Assembly (NCBI GenBank): GCA_900550935.1
Contig: URUD01000055.1
Span: 1-16,653 of the forward strand
Direction of reading: 5' to 3'
Length of the DNA: 16,653 bases
From: an uncultured Roseburia sp.
GTDB taxonomy: Bacteria; Bacillota; Clostridia; Lachnospirales; Lachnospiraceae
The notes under the pieces: generated by a model
What the model was told of the DNA's origin: nothing
The model's input: the letters and a program-made list of their open reading frames with translations, nothing else
Database searches by the model: none
Translations under genes and position numbers: made by a program
Shown here: piece after piece, positions 6,100 through 14,026 of the stretch
How the letters are laid out: each line of letters begins with the position of its first letter
Position numbering within the stretch: position 1 is the first letter of the stretch

Positions 6100-6792
6100 G
6101 TGAAAACCAAAGCCAAAATTGCGCTTGGCGCATTTATCGAGAAAAACAGACATGGACTCCTGTTACTGTATTTTCTGATCTATCTGCCATGGTTTGGACA
6201 CCTGGAAAAGACCGTAACCACACATTTCCATGTCATACATGTTGCATTAGACGATTATATCCCATTCTGTGAATACTTTATCATTCCATATTTCTTATGG
6301 TTTGGTTACATCGCATGGGGGCTGGGATATTTCTTTTTAAAGAACAAGGACGAATATTTCCGGTTATGTACCGTACTTTTTACCGGAATGACCATTTTCC
6401 TGGTCATTTCCACGGTTTATCCAAACGGACATTACCTGCGCCCTGCCACATTTGCCCATAATAACATTTTTGTTCATCTGGTCAAATGGCTGTACGCAAC
6501 TGATACTGCGACGAACCTGTTCCCGAGTATCCACGTTTACAACTCGATCGCAGTCAACATGGCCATATGGCATTGTGACAACTTCAAAAACAAAAAGGTG
6601 ATCCGTTATGGTTCTGCCATTCTGATGGTCAGCATCATCTTATCCACCATGTTTTTAAAACAGCATTCTGTTTTCGACGTTGTAACCGGTATCTTACTTG
6701 CCATCTTTATGTACACACTTGTTTATGCAAACAATCCGGTATTTACTTTCTCAAATGTAAACAAATATGAACGCAAATTGCACCGTGTCTGA
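6100..6792 (+). CDS. PAP2-like membrane phosphatase or phosphotransferase
   Basis: This is a polytopic membrane protein of 230 residues with about five to six hydrophobic segments. The PAP2 core is present but diverged: YPNGHYLRP with Arg114-Pro115 stands for the KX6RP motif but lacks the Lys, FPSIH (His145) stands for PSGH, and STMFLKQHSVFD (His189, Asp193) stands for SRX5HX3D with Thr in place of Arg. This pattern resembles the PAP2_3 / inositolphosphorylceramide-synthase-like branch. The substrate would be a lipid phosphate such as an undecaprenyl or phosphatidic compound (inferred). The start is the GTG at 6100, because AAGGGGTGA sits 5 nt upstream; a GTG at 6091 lies inside that ribosome binding site. 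It is monocistronic, with its own promoter and terminator, and lies divergent from a peptidoglycan enzyme. Confidence 0.85.
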   Translation: MKTKAKIALGAFIEKNRHGLLLLYFLIYLPWFGHLEKTVTTHFHVIHVALDDYIPFCEYFIIPYFLWFGYIAWGLGYFFLKNKDEYFRLCTVLFTGMTIFLVISTVYPNGHYLRPATFAHNNIFVHLVKWLYATDTATNLFPSIHVYNSIAVNMAIWHCDNFKNKKVIRYGSAILMVSIILSTMFLKQHSVFDVVTGILLAIFMYTLVYANNPVFTFSNVNKYERKLHRV

Positions 6793-6810
6793 TCCACGGT
6801 GCAATTTTTT
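6775..6810 (+). terminator. intrinsic terminator of the PAP2 gene, overlapping its stop codon
   Basis: AAATTGCACCGTG (6775-6787) pairs perfectly with CACGGTGCAATTT (6795-6807) around a 7-nt loop, ending in a run of six T. The PAP2 stop TGA (6790-6792) lies in the loop and the last codons (KLHRV) form the left arm. Confidence 0.92.
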
Positions 6811-6813
6811 GTG

Positions 6814-6855
6814 ACAACAGGCCTGCCGCAAAATGTGCAGTCTGTTGTTCTTTTT
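6814..6855 (+). terminator. second hairpin between PAP2 and nadE
   Basis: ACAACAG (6814-6820) pairs with CTGTTGT (6842-6848), with an inner CTGC/GCAG stem, followed by TCTTTTTATTTATTT. It acts as a backup terminator for PAP2 and, on the other strand, is the first hairpin after nadE, although that side lacks a T run. Confidence 0.6.
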
Positions 6856-6857
6856 AT

Positions 6858-8771
6858 TTATTTCAATTCTTCTATCTCCTGTAACCAGATAGTTCCACAC
6901 GCATCGGACGGCATTCTAAGATCTCCACGCGGAGAAACCGCTACACTTCCGACCTTCGGTCCATCCGGCAGACAGGAACGCTTAAACTGCTGTGCAAAGA
7001 AACGCCGGTAGAATGTTTTGAGCCATTTTAAAATGACCGCATCTTCATACGTTCCCAAAAATGCCAGTTTTGCAAGTCGGTACACTTTTGCCGGAGTCTC
7101 ACCCTGCCGCAGCATATGATACAGGAAAAAGTCGTGCAGTTCGTATGGACCTACCAGATCCTCTGTCTTTTGCGAGATCTTTCCCTCTTCCGGAGGCAAT
7201 AATTCCGGAGATACCGGAGTATCTAACACGTCAAGCAGCACCTGCTCTAAGGCCTGGTTTCCACAGGTATCCGCATAATAACGTACCAGATGACGTACCA
7301 GTGTTTTCGGTACGGAAGCATTCACGGCATACATCGACATATGGTCTCCGTTGTAGGTTGCCCATCCCAATGCAAGTTCGGACAGATCTCCGGTTCCGAT
7401 CACCATTCCACCTGATTTATTGGCAATGTCCATCAAAATCTGGGTACGCTCTCTCGCCTGTCCGTTTTCATAGGTGACATCATGCACCGATGGATCCTGT
7501 CCGATATCCCGGAAATGGATATTGACCGCATCCTTGATATCCACTTCAATAAAATCTGCCCCCAGATTCCGGATCAGTTTCACCGCATTGTCATAGGTAC
7601 GGTCTGTCGTTCCAAATCCCGGCATGGTCACTGCCTTGATCTGTCCATGATCCATTCCCAGCAGGTCAAATGCACGCACGGTAACAAGAAGTGCCAGGGT
7701 CGAATCCAGTCCTCCGGAAATTCCAATGACAGCCGCCTTGCAATGGGTATGTTCCAGTCTTTTTTTCAATCCGTGTGCCTGAATGGCAAGGATCTCCTCA
7801 CATCTGGCATTACGATCCGATGCACCGGATGGCACAAATGGCATCGGATCTACCGGTCTGGTCAGTTCTATCTGCTCTTTCTGAACCGAAAATGGTACTT
7901 TTTTATATTCGCTCTCTTCTAACTCGAATGTCGTCATCCGGCGGCGTTCTGCGATCAGTCTTGTGACATCGATCTCACTTACGACGCTCTCTCCCGAAAA
8001 TGGCACTGCCTCTTTTAACACGGTTCCGTTTTCCGCGATCAGGTTATGTCCGCTGTATACCACATCCTGGGTCGACTCGCCCTCTCCTGCGCTGGCGTAA
8101 ATATAGCCGCAGAGCAGTCTCGCGGACTGTGTCTTTACCAGTTCCCTACGGTACGCTGATTTTCCGGTCAGCTCGTTGGATGCTGACAGATTAACGATCA
8201 CGCTCGCACCATTTCTGGCATGCCTTATGCTTGGTGGCTGCACGGTCCAAAGATCCTCGCAAAGTTCCACTCCGATTTTAAGATCCGGCATGCTCTCGCA
8301 GGTAAATAACAGGTTACTGCCAAATAAAACCTCTGTCTCTTCATTTAAGCGCACTAGTTCTGCCTTTTCTTTTCCTCTGCTAAAATGGCGTGCCTCATAA
8401 AATTCATTGTAATTCGGCAGATATATTTTCGGTACCAGTCCGAGGATCTTTCCTTTGTTTATGGCTGCAGCCACGTTATAGAGTTTTCCATCCCATGCAA
8501 AAGGAAGTCCGACAAACACAATGGCATCCACCGTCTCACAGAATACTGCGATCCGAAGCAGTTCCTCCTTTGCCGCTCGAAGCAGTTTTTCCTGTAAAAA
8601 CAGATCACTGCAGGTATATCCGGTAATACAGAGCTCCGGCAGCACAATGACCTTTGCTCCCTGCTCTGCCGCTTTTTTTATCTCTGCGCAGATGACCTCT
8701 CCATTGTATTTTGTATCTGCGACTTTGATCTTCGGTGTGACTGCCGCTACTTTTACAAATCCCTGTTCCAT
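6858..8771 (-). CDS. nadE: glutamine-dependent NAD(+) synthetase
   Basis: The enzyme converts deamido-NAD to NAD using ATP and glutamine, the last step of NAD synthesis. The N-terminal nitrilase-type glutaminase domain (about residues 1-290) has the triad Glu46 (LPELCITGY), Lys115 (PKIYLPNYNEF) and Cys171 (GVELCEDLW). The C-terminal synthetase domain has the PP-loop SGGLDS at 352-357 and the GTGDLSELALGWATYNGD segment. The 637 residues fit the long two-domain form. The ATG at 8771 follows a GAGGAG at 4 nt. It is the last gene of a methyltransferase-hslO-nadE cluster, 18 nt after hslO. Confidence 0.97.
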   Translation of the reverse strand: MEQGFVKVAAVTPKIKVADTKYNGEVICAEIKKAAEQGAKVIVLPELCITGYTCSDLFLQEKLLRAAKEELLRIAVFCETVDAIVFVGLPFAWDGKLYNVAAAINKGKILGLVPKIYLPNYNEFYEARHFSRGKEKAELVRLNEETEVLFGSNLLFTCESMPDLKIGVELCEDLWTVQPPSIRHARNGASVIVNLSASNELTGKSAYRRELVKTQSARLLCGYIYASAGEGESTQDVVYSGHNLIAENGTVLKEAVPFSGESVVSEIDVTRLIAERRRMTTFELEESEYKKVPFSVQKEQIELTRPVDPMPFVPSGASDRNARCEEILAIQAHGLKKRLEHTHCKAAVIGISGGLDSTLALLVTVRAFDLLGMDHGQIKAVTMPGFGTTDRTYDNAVKLIRNLGADFIEVDIKDAVNIHFRDIGQDPSVHDVTYENGQARERTQILMDIANKSGGMVIGTGDLSELALGWATYNGDHMSMYAVNASVPKTLVRHLVRYYADTCGNQALEQVLLDVLDTPVSPELLPPEEGKISQKTEDLVGPYELHDFFLYHMLRQGETPAKVYRLAKLAFLGTYEDAVILKWLKTFYRRFFAQQFKRSCLPDGPKVGSVAVSPRGDLRMPSDACGTIWLQEIEELK

Positions 8772-8789
8772 CTCTCTCCTCGATTCCTA

Positions 8790-9668
8790 TCAGTGCTTTC
8801 CATCCCGCATCTCTTTGAGCTCGTCGATGGTAAATTCATATGCCTTATTACAGAACTGGCATTTTACTTCGATGGACTCTCCGTCACCAATGATATCATT
8901 TAAATCTTTTTTGCTCAGTGTTGCGATAGCTCTTGATACACGTTCTTTGGAACAGTCGCAGACAAATGCTGTCGGAAACTTATCCGTGATCTCTACGCCA
9001 AATTCACCTAAGATCTCCTCTAAGATCATTTCCGGTGTCATGCCCTGTTCCATCATCTCGGTTACGGAAGCAATCTCTGTGATCTTTTTCTCCAGCCGCT
9101 CCACGACCTCATCACTGGTAAACGGCATTAGCTGAATGATAAATCCACCTGCCTGGCGCACGGAAAGATCGGTATCCACAAGCACACCAAGTCCAACCGC
9201 AGATGGTACCTGCTCTGACGTTGCAAAATAATAAGTCAGATCTTCTGCGATCTCGCCGGTCTGCAAAGCGATCTGTCCCACATACGGCTCTTTTAATCCC
9301 ATGTCCTTGATGACACTCATCACGCCAAGTCCGAGTGCCCCACCAACATCTAATTTTCCTTTGTCATTTAATGGAAGCTCCACACTTGGAACCATAGCAA
9401 ATCCCTTTACTTCGCCTTTGGTATTGGCAGTTACGGTCAGTCCTTTTACCGGACCGCTGCACTGGATCTGTACGGTAAGAAGGTCTTTTTCTCCCTTCAT
9501 CATGCTTCCCATCATTGCCGCTCCGGAAAGAAGTCTTCCCAGTGCCGCCGTGATCACCGGGCTTGTGCCATGGTCACGCCTTGCTTCCTCTACCATCTCT
9601 TTTGATGTAATGGCAAATGCCCTGATCTGGCTGTCTGCCGCTGTTGCCCTTACAATATAATCACTCAT
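8790..9668 (-). CDS. hslO: Hsp33 redox-regulated chaperone
   Basis: Hsp33 is a cytosolic holdase that is activated when oxidants release zinc from its four C-terminal cysteines. All four are present: Cys237 and Cys239 (CDC) and Cys270 and Cys273 (CQFC). The N-terminal substrate-binding domain includes SPVITAALGRLLSGAAMMGSM and GGFIIQLMP. At 292 residues the protein is full length. The ATG at 9668 is preceded by GGAGG at 6 nt, and the start overlaps the end of the upstream methyltransferase gene in ATGAGTGA, so the two are translationally coupled. Confidence 0.97.
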   Translation of the reverse strand: MSDYIVRATAADSQIRAFAITSKEMVEEARRDHGTSPVITAALGRLLSGAAMMGSMMKGEKDLLTVQIQCSGPVKGLTVTANTKGEVKGFAMVPSVELPLNDKGKLDVGGALGLGVMSVIKDMGLKEPYVGQIALQTGEIAEDLTYYFATSEQVPSAVGLGVLVDTDLSVRQAGGFIIQLMPFTSDEVVERLEKKITEIASVTEMMEQGMTPEMILEEILGEFGVEITDKFPTAFVCDCSKERVSRAIATLSKKDLNDIIGDGESIEVKCQFCNKAYEFTIDELKEMRDGKH

Positions 9669-10428
9669 TGTTTTCCTCCATTTTTCGTCTTGCTACGATA
9701 TAAATACGCTCGCTGTCTTCTTTTACCGGCTCCCTTGTAAAAGCATCGTAGCATGCGAGCAGTTCCATTCCTGCCTCTTTTACAAGTTTCACTACCGTTT
9801 CCACCTCATAGGCTCGCTGATAATGAGTTTCTTCATATCTGCGATATAAATCATCCTGCTCGCGGATAAACAGTGTCAGGTCGTATTCATTGATCCCGGT
9901 CTCTTCATCAAAATAGTTGTCCCAGATAAAACTGCTCTCTTCGCGCACTTCACTGATCGTATTTTCCCCAAGAAGTTCTCTGTACTTATATAAAGTGTTC
10001 AGATCAAAGAGAAAAATTCCTCCCGGTTCCAAATACTCGTTTACGCGACGGAACACTTGCAGTAATTCTTCCTCCTGCAGGATATAATTCATAGAATCGC
10101 AGATGCTTACCACGGCTTCCACGCTGCCAAACAGTTCGAGTTCCCGCATATCCTGATGCAGATAAAAGATCGGCTCCTCCTGCTCCATCTCTGCTTCCCG
10201 CGCAATCTCTAACATTTCTTCAGAATAATCCACACCGATCATGTCATAGCCAGACGTTTTCAACAACCGCGTCAGCTTTCCTGTTCCGCAGCCAAGGTCT
10301 AAGACCACGCCATCTTCTATCCCATATTCTTTTAACAGACCAACAATATAAGTGCACCATTCTTCATAAGGAACATTGTCCATAAACAGATCGTACACCT
10401 GTGCAAAACTGCTGTATGCTTCTTCCAC
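9661..10428 (-). CDS. class I SAM-dependent methyltransferase
   Basis: Residues 41-52 (VVLDLGCGTGKL) form the SAM-binding motif I, preceded by FAQVYDLFMDNVPYEEW, common in small-molecule or tRNA-like methyltransferases of Firmicutes. Later segments include IGVDYSEEML (motif II), FYLHQDMRELEL and SICDSMNYI (motifs III-IV region). The length of 255 residues is usual. The substrate cannot be told from the sequence. The start is GTG at 10428 with GGAG 5 nt upstream. It is the first gene of the cluster with hslO (8-nt overlap) and nadE. Confidence 0.92.
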   Translation of the reverse strand: MEEAYSSFAQVYDLFMDNVPYEEWCTYIVGLLKEYGIEDGVVLDLGCGTGKLTRLLKTSGYDMIGVDYSEEMLEIAREAEMEQEEPIFYLHQDMRELELFGSVEAVVSICDSMNYILQEEELLQVFRRVNEYLEPGGIFLFDLNTLYKYRELLGENTISEVREESSFIWDNYFDEETGINEYDLTLFIREQDDLYRRYEETHYQRAYEVETVVKLVKEAGMELLACYDAFTREPVKEDSERIYIVARRKMEENNE

Positions 10429-10473
10429 GTTCTCTCCTATCCTCTTTTTGTCTTATTTTCTGTATTGACTATC

Positions 10474-10502
10474 ATACTATCAATTTTCCGGCAGAAAATC
10501 AA
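10474..10502 (-). promoter_or_regulatory. candidate promoter of the methyltransferase-hslO-nadE operon
   Basis: On the minus strand TTGATT (10502-10497) is followed after 17 nt by TAGTAT (10479-10474). An alternative -10, TATGAT, lies at 10476-10471 with a 20-nt gap. The -35 is the left arm of the inverted repeat at 10497-10527. Confidence 0.45.
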
Positions 10503-10527
10503 GACACGCCGCCGCTCCGTCTTGATT
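10497..10527. promoter_or_regulatory. 9-bp inverted repeat at the centre of a divergent promoter
   Basis: AATCAAGAC (10497-10505) and GTCTTGATT (10519-10527) are perfect inverted copies separated by a GC-rich 13-bp spacer. Each arm supplies TTGATT, the -35 element for the promoter reading outward on its own strand. A repressor bound here could shut both promoters at once. A terminator is unlikely because no gene reads into it. Confidence 0.55.
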
Positions 10528-10550
10528 CTTTTCCTGCGAACCTTTATACT
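10522..10550 (+). promoter_or_regulatory. promoter of the DUF6709-like gene
   Basis: TTGATT (10522-10527), 17-nt spacer, TATACT (10545-10550). A second possibility, TTGACT (10560-10565) with TATTTT 17 nt later, is weaker and would leave almost no leader. Confidence 0.6.
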
Positions 10551-10589
10551 GATACTGTATTGACTTTATAGAAAGATCAGGTTATTTTT

Positions 10590-11636
10590 ATGCCCGGCAA
10601 TTACGAACACTATATTACCAAAAATATCAAAGAATTTTATAAACGGAGACTCTTTGCCCCCATCGTATATCTGCTGTTGCTGCTGATCCTGTGGCAGGTA
10701 TTTTCACTTTCCTCGCTGATCTCCCCGGATCCCCTTCCGGCTGACCAGTCACTCGAGACCGCATACCGCAATCATTTAGAATATGTGTCAGTAACTCTGA
10801 CCGACTTGAAATTTACCGGTTATACCCAGACTGTTTTAGGACAGACGACCGGTTACTATTATTACACCACACGTGCGGATGACGAATGTGTGCTCGTCCT
10901 GCTCTCTCCCAAAACGAGTGAGGAGGGACTTCCCTCGATCGATCAGGTCAGCATCCATGCCGCCATTCTAAACGGTGGAGACAGTTATGAGTCTCTTCTT
11001 ACCAGTCTCGTCTCCGATCTGAACTGGACGGAAAACGGCATCCACAATACGATCTCGCTTTACTATATCAGCGAACCGGGCTTTCATCAGCTTCGCAACA
11101 TCATCTTATTTGCTGCCATTTTTGCAACTGGAGGGTATGCGCTGCTCTGCCTGATTCTCTCAGTCTTATATCTGTTTTTCCCGGTGCTCTCCCCTGCCTG
11201 TCAGGATCTGGCACTGTTTGGAAATCCAAAAAAACTGTTAGAGCAGGCGGAAGAAGAACTTGCCACACTGCCGCAGCTTGCAACGGAGGACATGTTCATC
11301 ACCGAGCACTTTTTTATTGAGACTTCCATTTATGGAAATGCCATCGTGCCAATCGATGAGATCATCTGGATCTATAAATACTCGACCCTGCACAAATTCT
11401 TCTGGTACCATTTCAGCATTTCCTATACGCTGCACATCAGTGCCAACAAGCATCTGTATCTGCAATGTCCGAAAAATATCAAATCCGATATTGATGGTAT
11501 CATGGACTACCTTGCCGAGGCAAACCACAATATCCTGGTCGGTTTCAGCGAGGAAAACCGCCTGAAGGTGCAGGAAATACAGGGAACGCCGATGCACTTT
11601 GAAAAGCTGATCGCATTTTTAAATAAACGTATCTGA
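10590..11636 (+). CDS. two-TM membrane protein of unknown function (DUF6709-like)
   Basis: This 348-residue protein has a TM segment at about residues 22-42, an extracytoplasmic region of about 130 residues (about 45-170) with YYYYTTRADDECVLVLLSP, and a second TM segment at about 174-202. The C-terminal 145 residues are cytoplasmic, with ALFGNPKKLLEQAEEELA, then TEHFFIETSIYGNAIVPIDEIIWIYKY, a fold that reads like a PH- or YcxB-type small beta domain. I associate it with the DUF6709 family of Lachnospiraceae, from memory and not certain. No enzymatic motif is visible. The ribosome binding site is weak (CAGG at 8-9 nt). It stands alone, divergent from the methyltransferase-hslO-nadE operon, and ends at a hairpin. 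Confidence 0.85.
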   Translation: MPGNYEHYITKNIKEFYKRRLFAPIVYLLLLLILWQVFSLSSLISPDPLPADQSLETAYRNHLEYVSVTLTDLKFTGYTQTVLGQTTGYYYYTTRADDECVLVLLSPKTSEEGLPSIDQVSIHAAILNGGDSYESLLTSLVSDLNWTENGIHNTISLYYISEPGFHQLRNIILFAAIFATGGYALLCLILSVLYLFFPVLSPACQDLALFGNPKKLLEQAEEELATLPQLATEDMFITEHFFIETSIYGNAIVPIDEIIWIYKYSTLHKFFWYHFSISYTLHISANKHLYLQCPKNIKSDIDGIMDYLAEANHNILVGFSEENRLKVQEIQGTPMHFEKLIAFLNKRI

Positions 11637-11644
11637 ATTGAAAT

Positions 11645-11700
11645 GAAGCCGCTTCCAAAAGATTGGATCAGACCTTTCTTTTGAAAAGCGGCTTCTAATA
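11645..11700. terminator. bidirectional terminator between the DUF6709-like gene and ilvN
   Basis: GAAGCCGCTT (11645-11654) pairs with AAGCGGCTTC (11686-11695), and the stem continues with AAAAGA/TCTTTT inside. It lies 9 nt past the plus-strand gene and 8 nt past the ilvN stop. The T-rich tail (TAATATTTT) is modest on the plus side and weaker on the minus side. Confidence 0.75.
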
Positions 11701-11702
11701 TT

Positions 11703-12200
11703 TTAGCGGCAGGATGTACTGATCGATTCGATCGCAACGACTCCACCGCGTACGACTTCGATCCGTCCAAATTTGGATTTCAACAGCTTGATCAGTTCAT
11801 TATTTCTACGCTCGGTCAGCTTACATTCTAACAGTACACTGTCATTTCCGATATCTGCAACCTGCACCTGAAAGACCTGTGCGATCTGGAACACCTCTTC
11901 AATCTGCGCTGCATTCAGATTTAATACTTTGGCAAACAGGATCTCTTTCATATGGATCGGTACATCGGTCAGATCAATGACCTTGATGACCTCCACCATA
12001 CGGTTCAACTGTTTCTTGATCTGCTCAAATGTAATGTCATCGCTGGTCACACATATGGTCATCCGGGAAACTGTTTCATCCTCTGTGGTTCCTACCGTAA
12101 GACTCTGCAGGTTATAAGATTTTCCGGAAAAAAGATCAGAAACTTTTGCCAGTACACCAACCTGGTTTTCTACATACAATGCAATCCATCTGTTTTTCAT
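11703..12200 (-). CDS. ilvN: acetolactate synthase small (regulatory) subunit
   Basis: The subunit activates IlvB and confers feedback inhibition by valine. The N-terminal ACT domain (about residues 3-75; WIALYVENQVGVLAKVSDLFSGKSYNLQSL) is followed by the ALS_ss_C domain (about 84-160) ending in RIEVVRGGVVAIES. The 165 residues match the IlvH/IlvN length. AGGAG lies 7 nt before the ATG. It follows ilvB by 25 nt on the same strand and so is co-transcribed with it. Confidence 0.96.
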   Translation of the reverse strand: MKNRWIALYVENQVGVLAKVSDLFSGKSYNLQSLTVGTTEDETVSRMTICVTSDDITFEQIKKQLNRMVEVIKVIDLTDVPIHMKEILFAKVLNLNAAQIEEVFQIAQVFQVQVADIGNDSVLLECKLTERRNNELIKLLKSKFGRIEVVRGGVVAIESISTSCR

Positions 12201-12225
12201 AGGATGGCTCCTTTCCTTCCTGTAA

Positions 12226-13947
12226 TTATTTTAAGATCATCTCGCTCATCGGGTTTCCACTTTTTACCATCGGAAGTACGATTTCATCCGTAGAGATCAT
12301 AAATTCAATGATCGTCGGGGCATCCTGATAGGTTCTTGCAGTATCAAGTGCCTTCTGGATATCCTCCTCACGCTCTACGCGGATGCCATGTGCTCCATAA
12401 CTTTCTGCCAACGCAACAAAATCCGGTGTGTAAGGCGGGCACGCATCATTTGGTCCCTTGCAGTTTGCCGGACAGGTTCTTCTTCTGCGCAGACAGGTTG
12501 CTTCATAACGTTTTCCATAGAAAAGCTGCTGCATCTGGCGCACCATGCCAAGATAATAATTGTTGAACAGGCAGATGATGACCGGTGCTTCCTGTACAAC
12601 AGCAGTTGCCATCTCCTGGATGTTCATCTGCATACCGCCATCTCCGGAAAAGCAGACCACTTCTTTTTTCCGGTTTCCAATCTTTGCTCCGATCGCTGCC
12701 GGGAAACCAAATCCCATCGTTCCAAGTCCGCCGGATGTGATCAGCTGATGCCATGCGTCCAGTTCCAGATACTGGGTTGCCCACATCTGATGCTGTCCGA
12801 CATCCGTCACATAGATTGCCTCTCCAAAGGTACGGTTGACATGCTCAAAGATCATCTGCGGTGTCATGCCGTGATCTCTTCTCATCTCAAGCGGATTTTC
12901 CTTCTCCCATGCGGCGATCTGGCTCTGCCACTTTGTGGTATCTTTGGGCTCCGCCCACTCTAATAAATGTTCCAATGCCAGTTTTGCATCTGATACGACC
13001 GGTACATCTACTACTACATTTCTGGAAATGGATGCAGTGTCCACATCGATATGGACAATCTTTGCCTTTGGTGCAAATTCGTTCAGATCACCGGTAATTC
13101 TGTCATTAAAACGGGTTCCGATGGAAAACAGCACATCACATTCGCTGACTGCCTTATTGGCTGCATATTTGCCATGCATTCCACTGTTTCCAACATAAAG
13201 TGCATGACTCGTCGGTATCGCGCCTTTTCCCATGACAGTTGTTACCACTGGAGTCTGTGTCTTTTCTGCAAACTGCAATAGCTTATCATTTGCTCTTGCG
13301 ATATTCACGCCGCCTCCTGCGAGGATCAGCGGACGTTTTGCTGTTCGCAGCATCTTATATGCTTTTTTCAGCTGTCCGATATGTACCCCTTCGTTTGGCT
13401 TGTATCCGCGGATCTGGACACTGGATGGATACTCTGCCGGTCCTGCTGCCGTCTGGATATCCTTCGGGATATCGATCAGCACCGGTCCCGGTTTTCCGGT
13501 CGATGCAATGTAAAACGCCATCTTGATGATACGTCCAAGATCCTCTCTTTTTCGGACAGTCACCCCATATTTGGTAATGCTTCTGGTCATGCCGACAATA
13601 TCCACTTCCTGAAATGCATCGTTTCCGATCAGGGAAAGCGGCACCTGTCCGGTAAAACAGACAAGCGGTATGTTATCGTAATGTGCATCTGCAAGTCCTG
13701 TAATAATATTCGTTGCACCCGGTCCACTGGTCACCAGACACACCCCGACTTTTCCGGTTGATTTTGCATATCCCTCTGCTTCATGGATCAGTCCCTGCTC
13801 ATGTCTCGGTAAGACGACATCGATACCATCCTGCTTGTATAATTCATCAAAAAAGTCAGTCACAGTTCCACCCGGATAACCAAAGATCGTATCCACGCCC
13901 TCTTCCTGTAACGCCTTTACAAAAAGTTTTCTGCCTGTAATATCCAT
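12226..13947 (-). CDS. ilvB: acetolactate synthase large subunit with a cysteine-rich insertion
   Basis: This thiamine-diphosphate enzyme joins pyruvate with pyruvate or 2-oxobutyrate in the first common step of branched-chain amino acid synthesis. Seen: catalytic Glu50 (LPRHEQG), the FAD/central domain (GVNIARAND, then SIGTRFNDR), and the ThDP/Mg motif GDGGMQMNIQE at 435-445 with NNYYLGMVRQ. The 573 residues fit the biosynthetic type. Between the KRYEA loop and PDFVALAESYGA there is an extra segment with Cys485, Cys492, Cys496 and Cys503 (CX6CX3CX6C), absent in the E. coli enzymes. The ATG at 13947 has AAGGAGGA 4 nt upstream. It is first in ilvBN. Confidence 0.97.
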   Translation of the reverse strand: MDITGRKLFVKALQEEGVDTIFGYPGGTVTDFFDELYKQDGIDVVLPRHEQGLIHEAEGYAKSTGKVGVCLVTSGPGATNIITGLADAHYDNIPLVCFTGQVPLSLIGNDAFQEVDIVGMTRSITKYGVTVRKREDLGRIIKMAFYIASTGKPGPVLIDIPKDIQTAAGPAEYPSSVQIRGYKPNEGVHIGQLKKAYKMLRTAKRPLILAGGGVNIARANDKLLQFAEKTQTPVVTTVMGKGAIPTSHALYVGNSGMHGKYAANKAVSECDVLFSIGTRFNDRITGDLNEFAPKAKIVHIDVDTASISRNVVVDVPVVSDAKLALEHLLEWAEPKDTTKWQSQIAAWEKENPLEMRRDHGMTPQMIFEHVNRTFGEAIYVTDVGQHQMWATQYLELDAWHQLITSGGLGTMGFGFPAAIGAKIGNRKKEVVCFSGDGGMQMNIQEMATAVVQEAPVIICLFNNYYLGMVRQMQQLFYGKRYEATCLRRRRTCPANCKGPNDACPPYTPDFVALAESYGAHGIRVEREEDIQKALDTARTYQDAPTIIEFMISTDEIVLPMVKSGNPMSEMILK

Positions 13948-13997
13948 ATCGTCCTCCTTCTTCGCTCAATCCGTTTCCGATTTTATGTATTTTTCCT

Positions 13998-14026
13998 ACT
14001 ATAGCTTATCTTGCATAAAAATGCAA
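13998..14026 (-). promoter_or_regulatory. promoter of ilvBN with an overlapping palindrome
   Basis: On the minus strand TTGCAT (14026-14021), 17 nt, TATAGT (14003-13998). The -35 is one arm of the perfect inverted repeat TTGCAT-AAAA-ATGCAA (14011-14026). The leader is about 45 nt, too short for a T-box or a leader-peptide attenuator. Confidence 0.75.

Larger units (their letters stand above)
10460..10565 (+). repeat. 11-bp direct repeat flanking the divergent promoter
   Basis: CTGTATTGACT occurs at 10460-10470 and again at 10555-10565 in the same orientation. The two copies bracket the inverted repeat and both promoters. Confidence 0.65.

Noticed and set aside
8521..9135. 204-residue plus-strand reading frame
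   Set aside because: It is antisense to nadE and hslO; its Ser-rich content is a shadow of those genes.
10497..10527. Inverted repeat as a transcription terminator
   Set aside because: It lies between divergent genes with nothing upstream to terminate, and both arms carry promoter hexamers.
12388..12963. 191-residue plus-strand reading frame
   Set aside because: It lies wholly antisense to ilvB and has no domain or own promoter.
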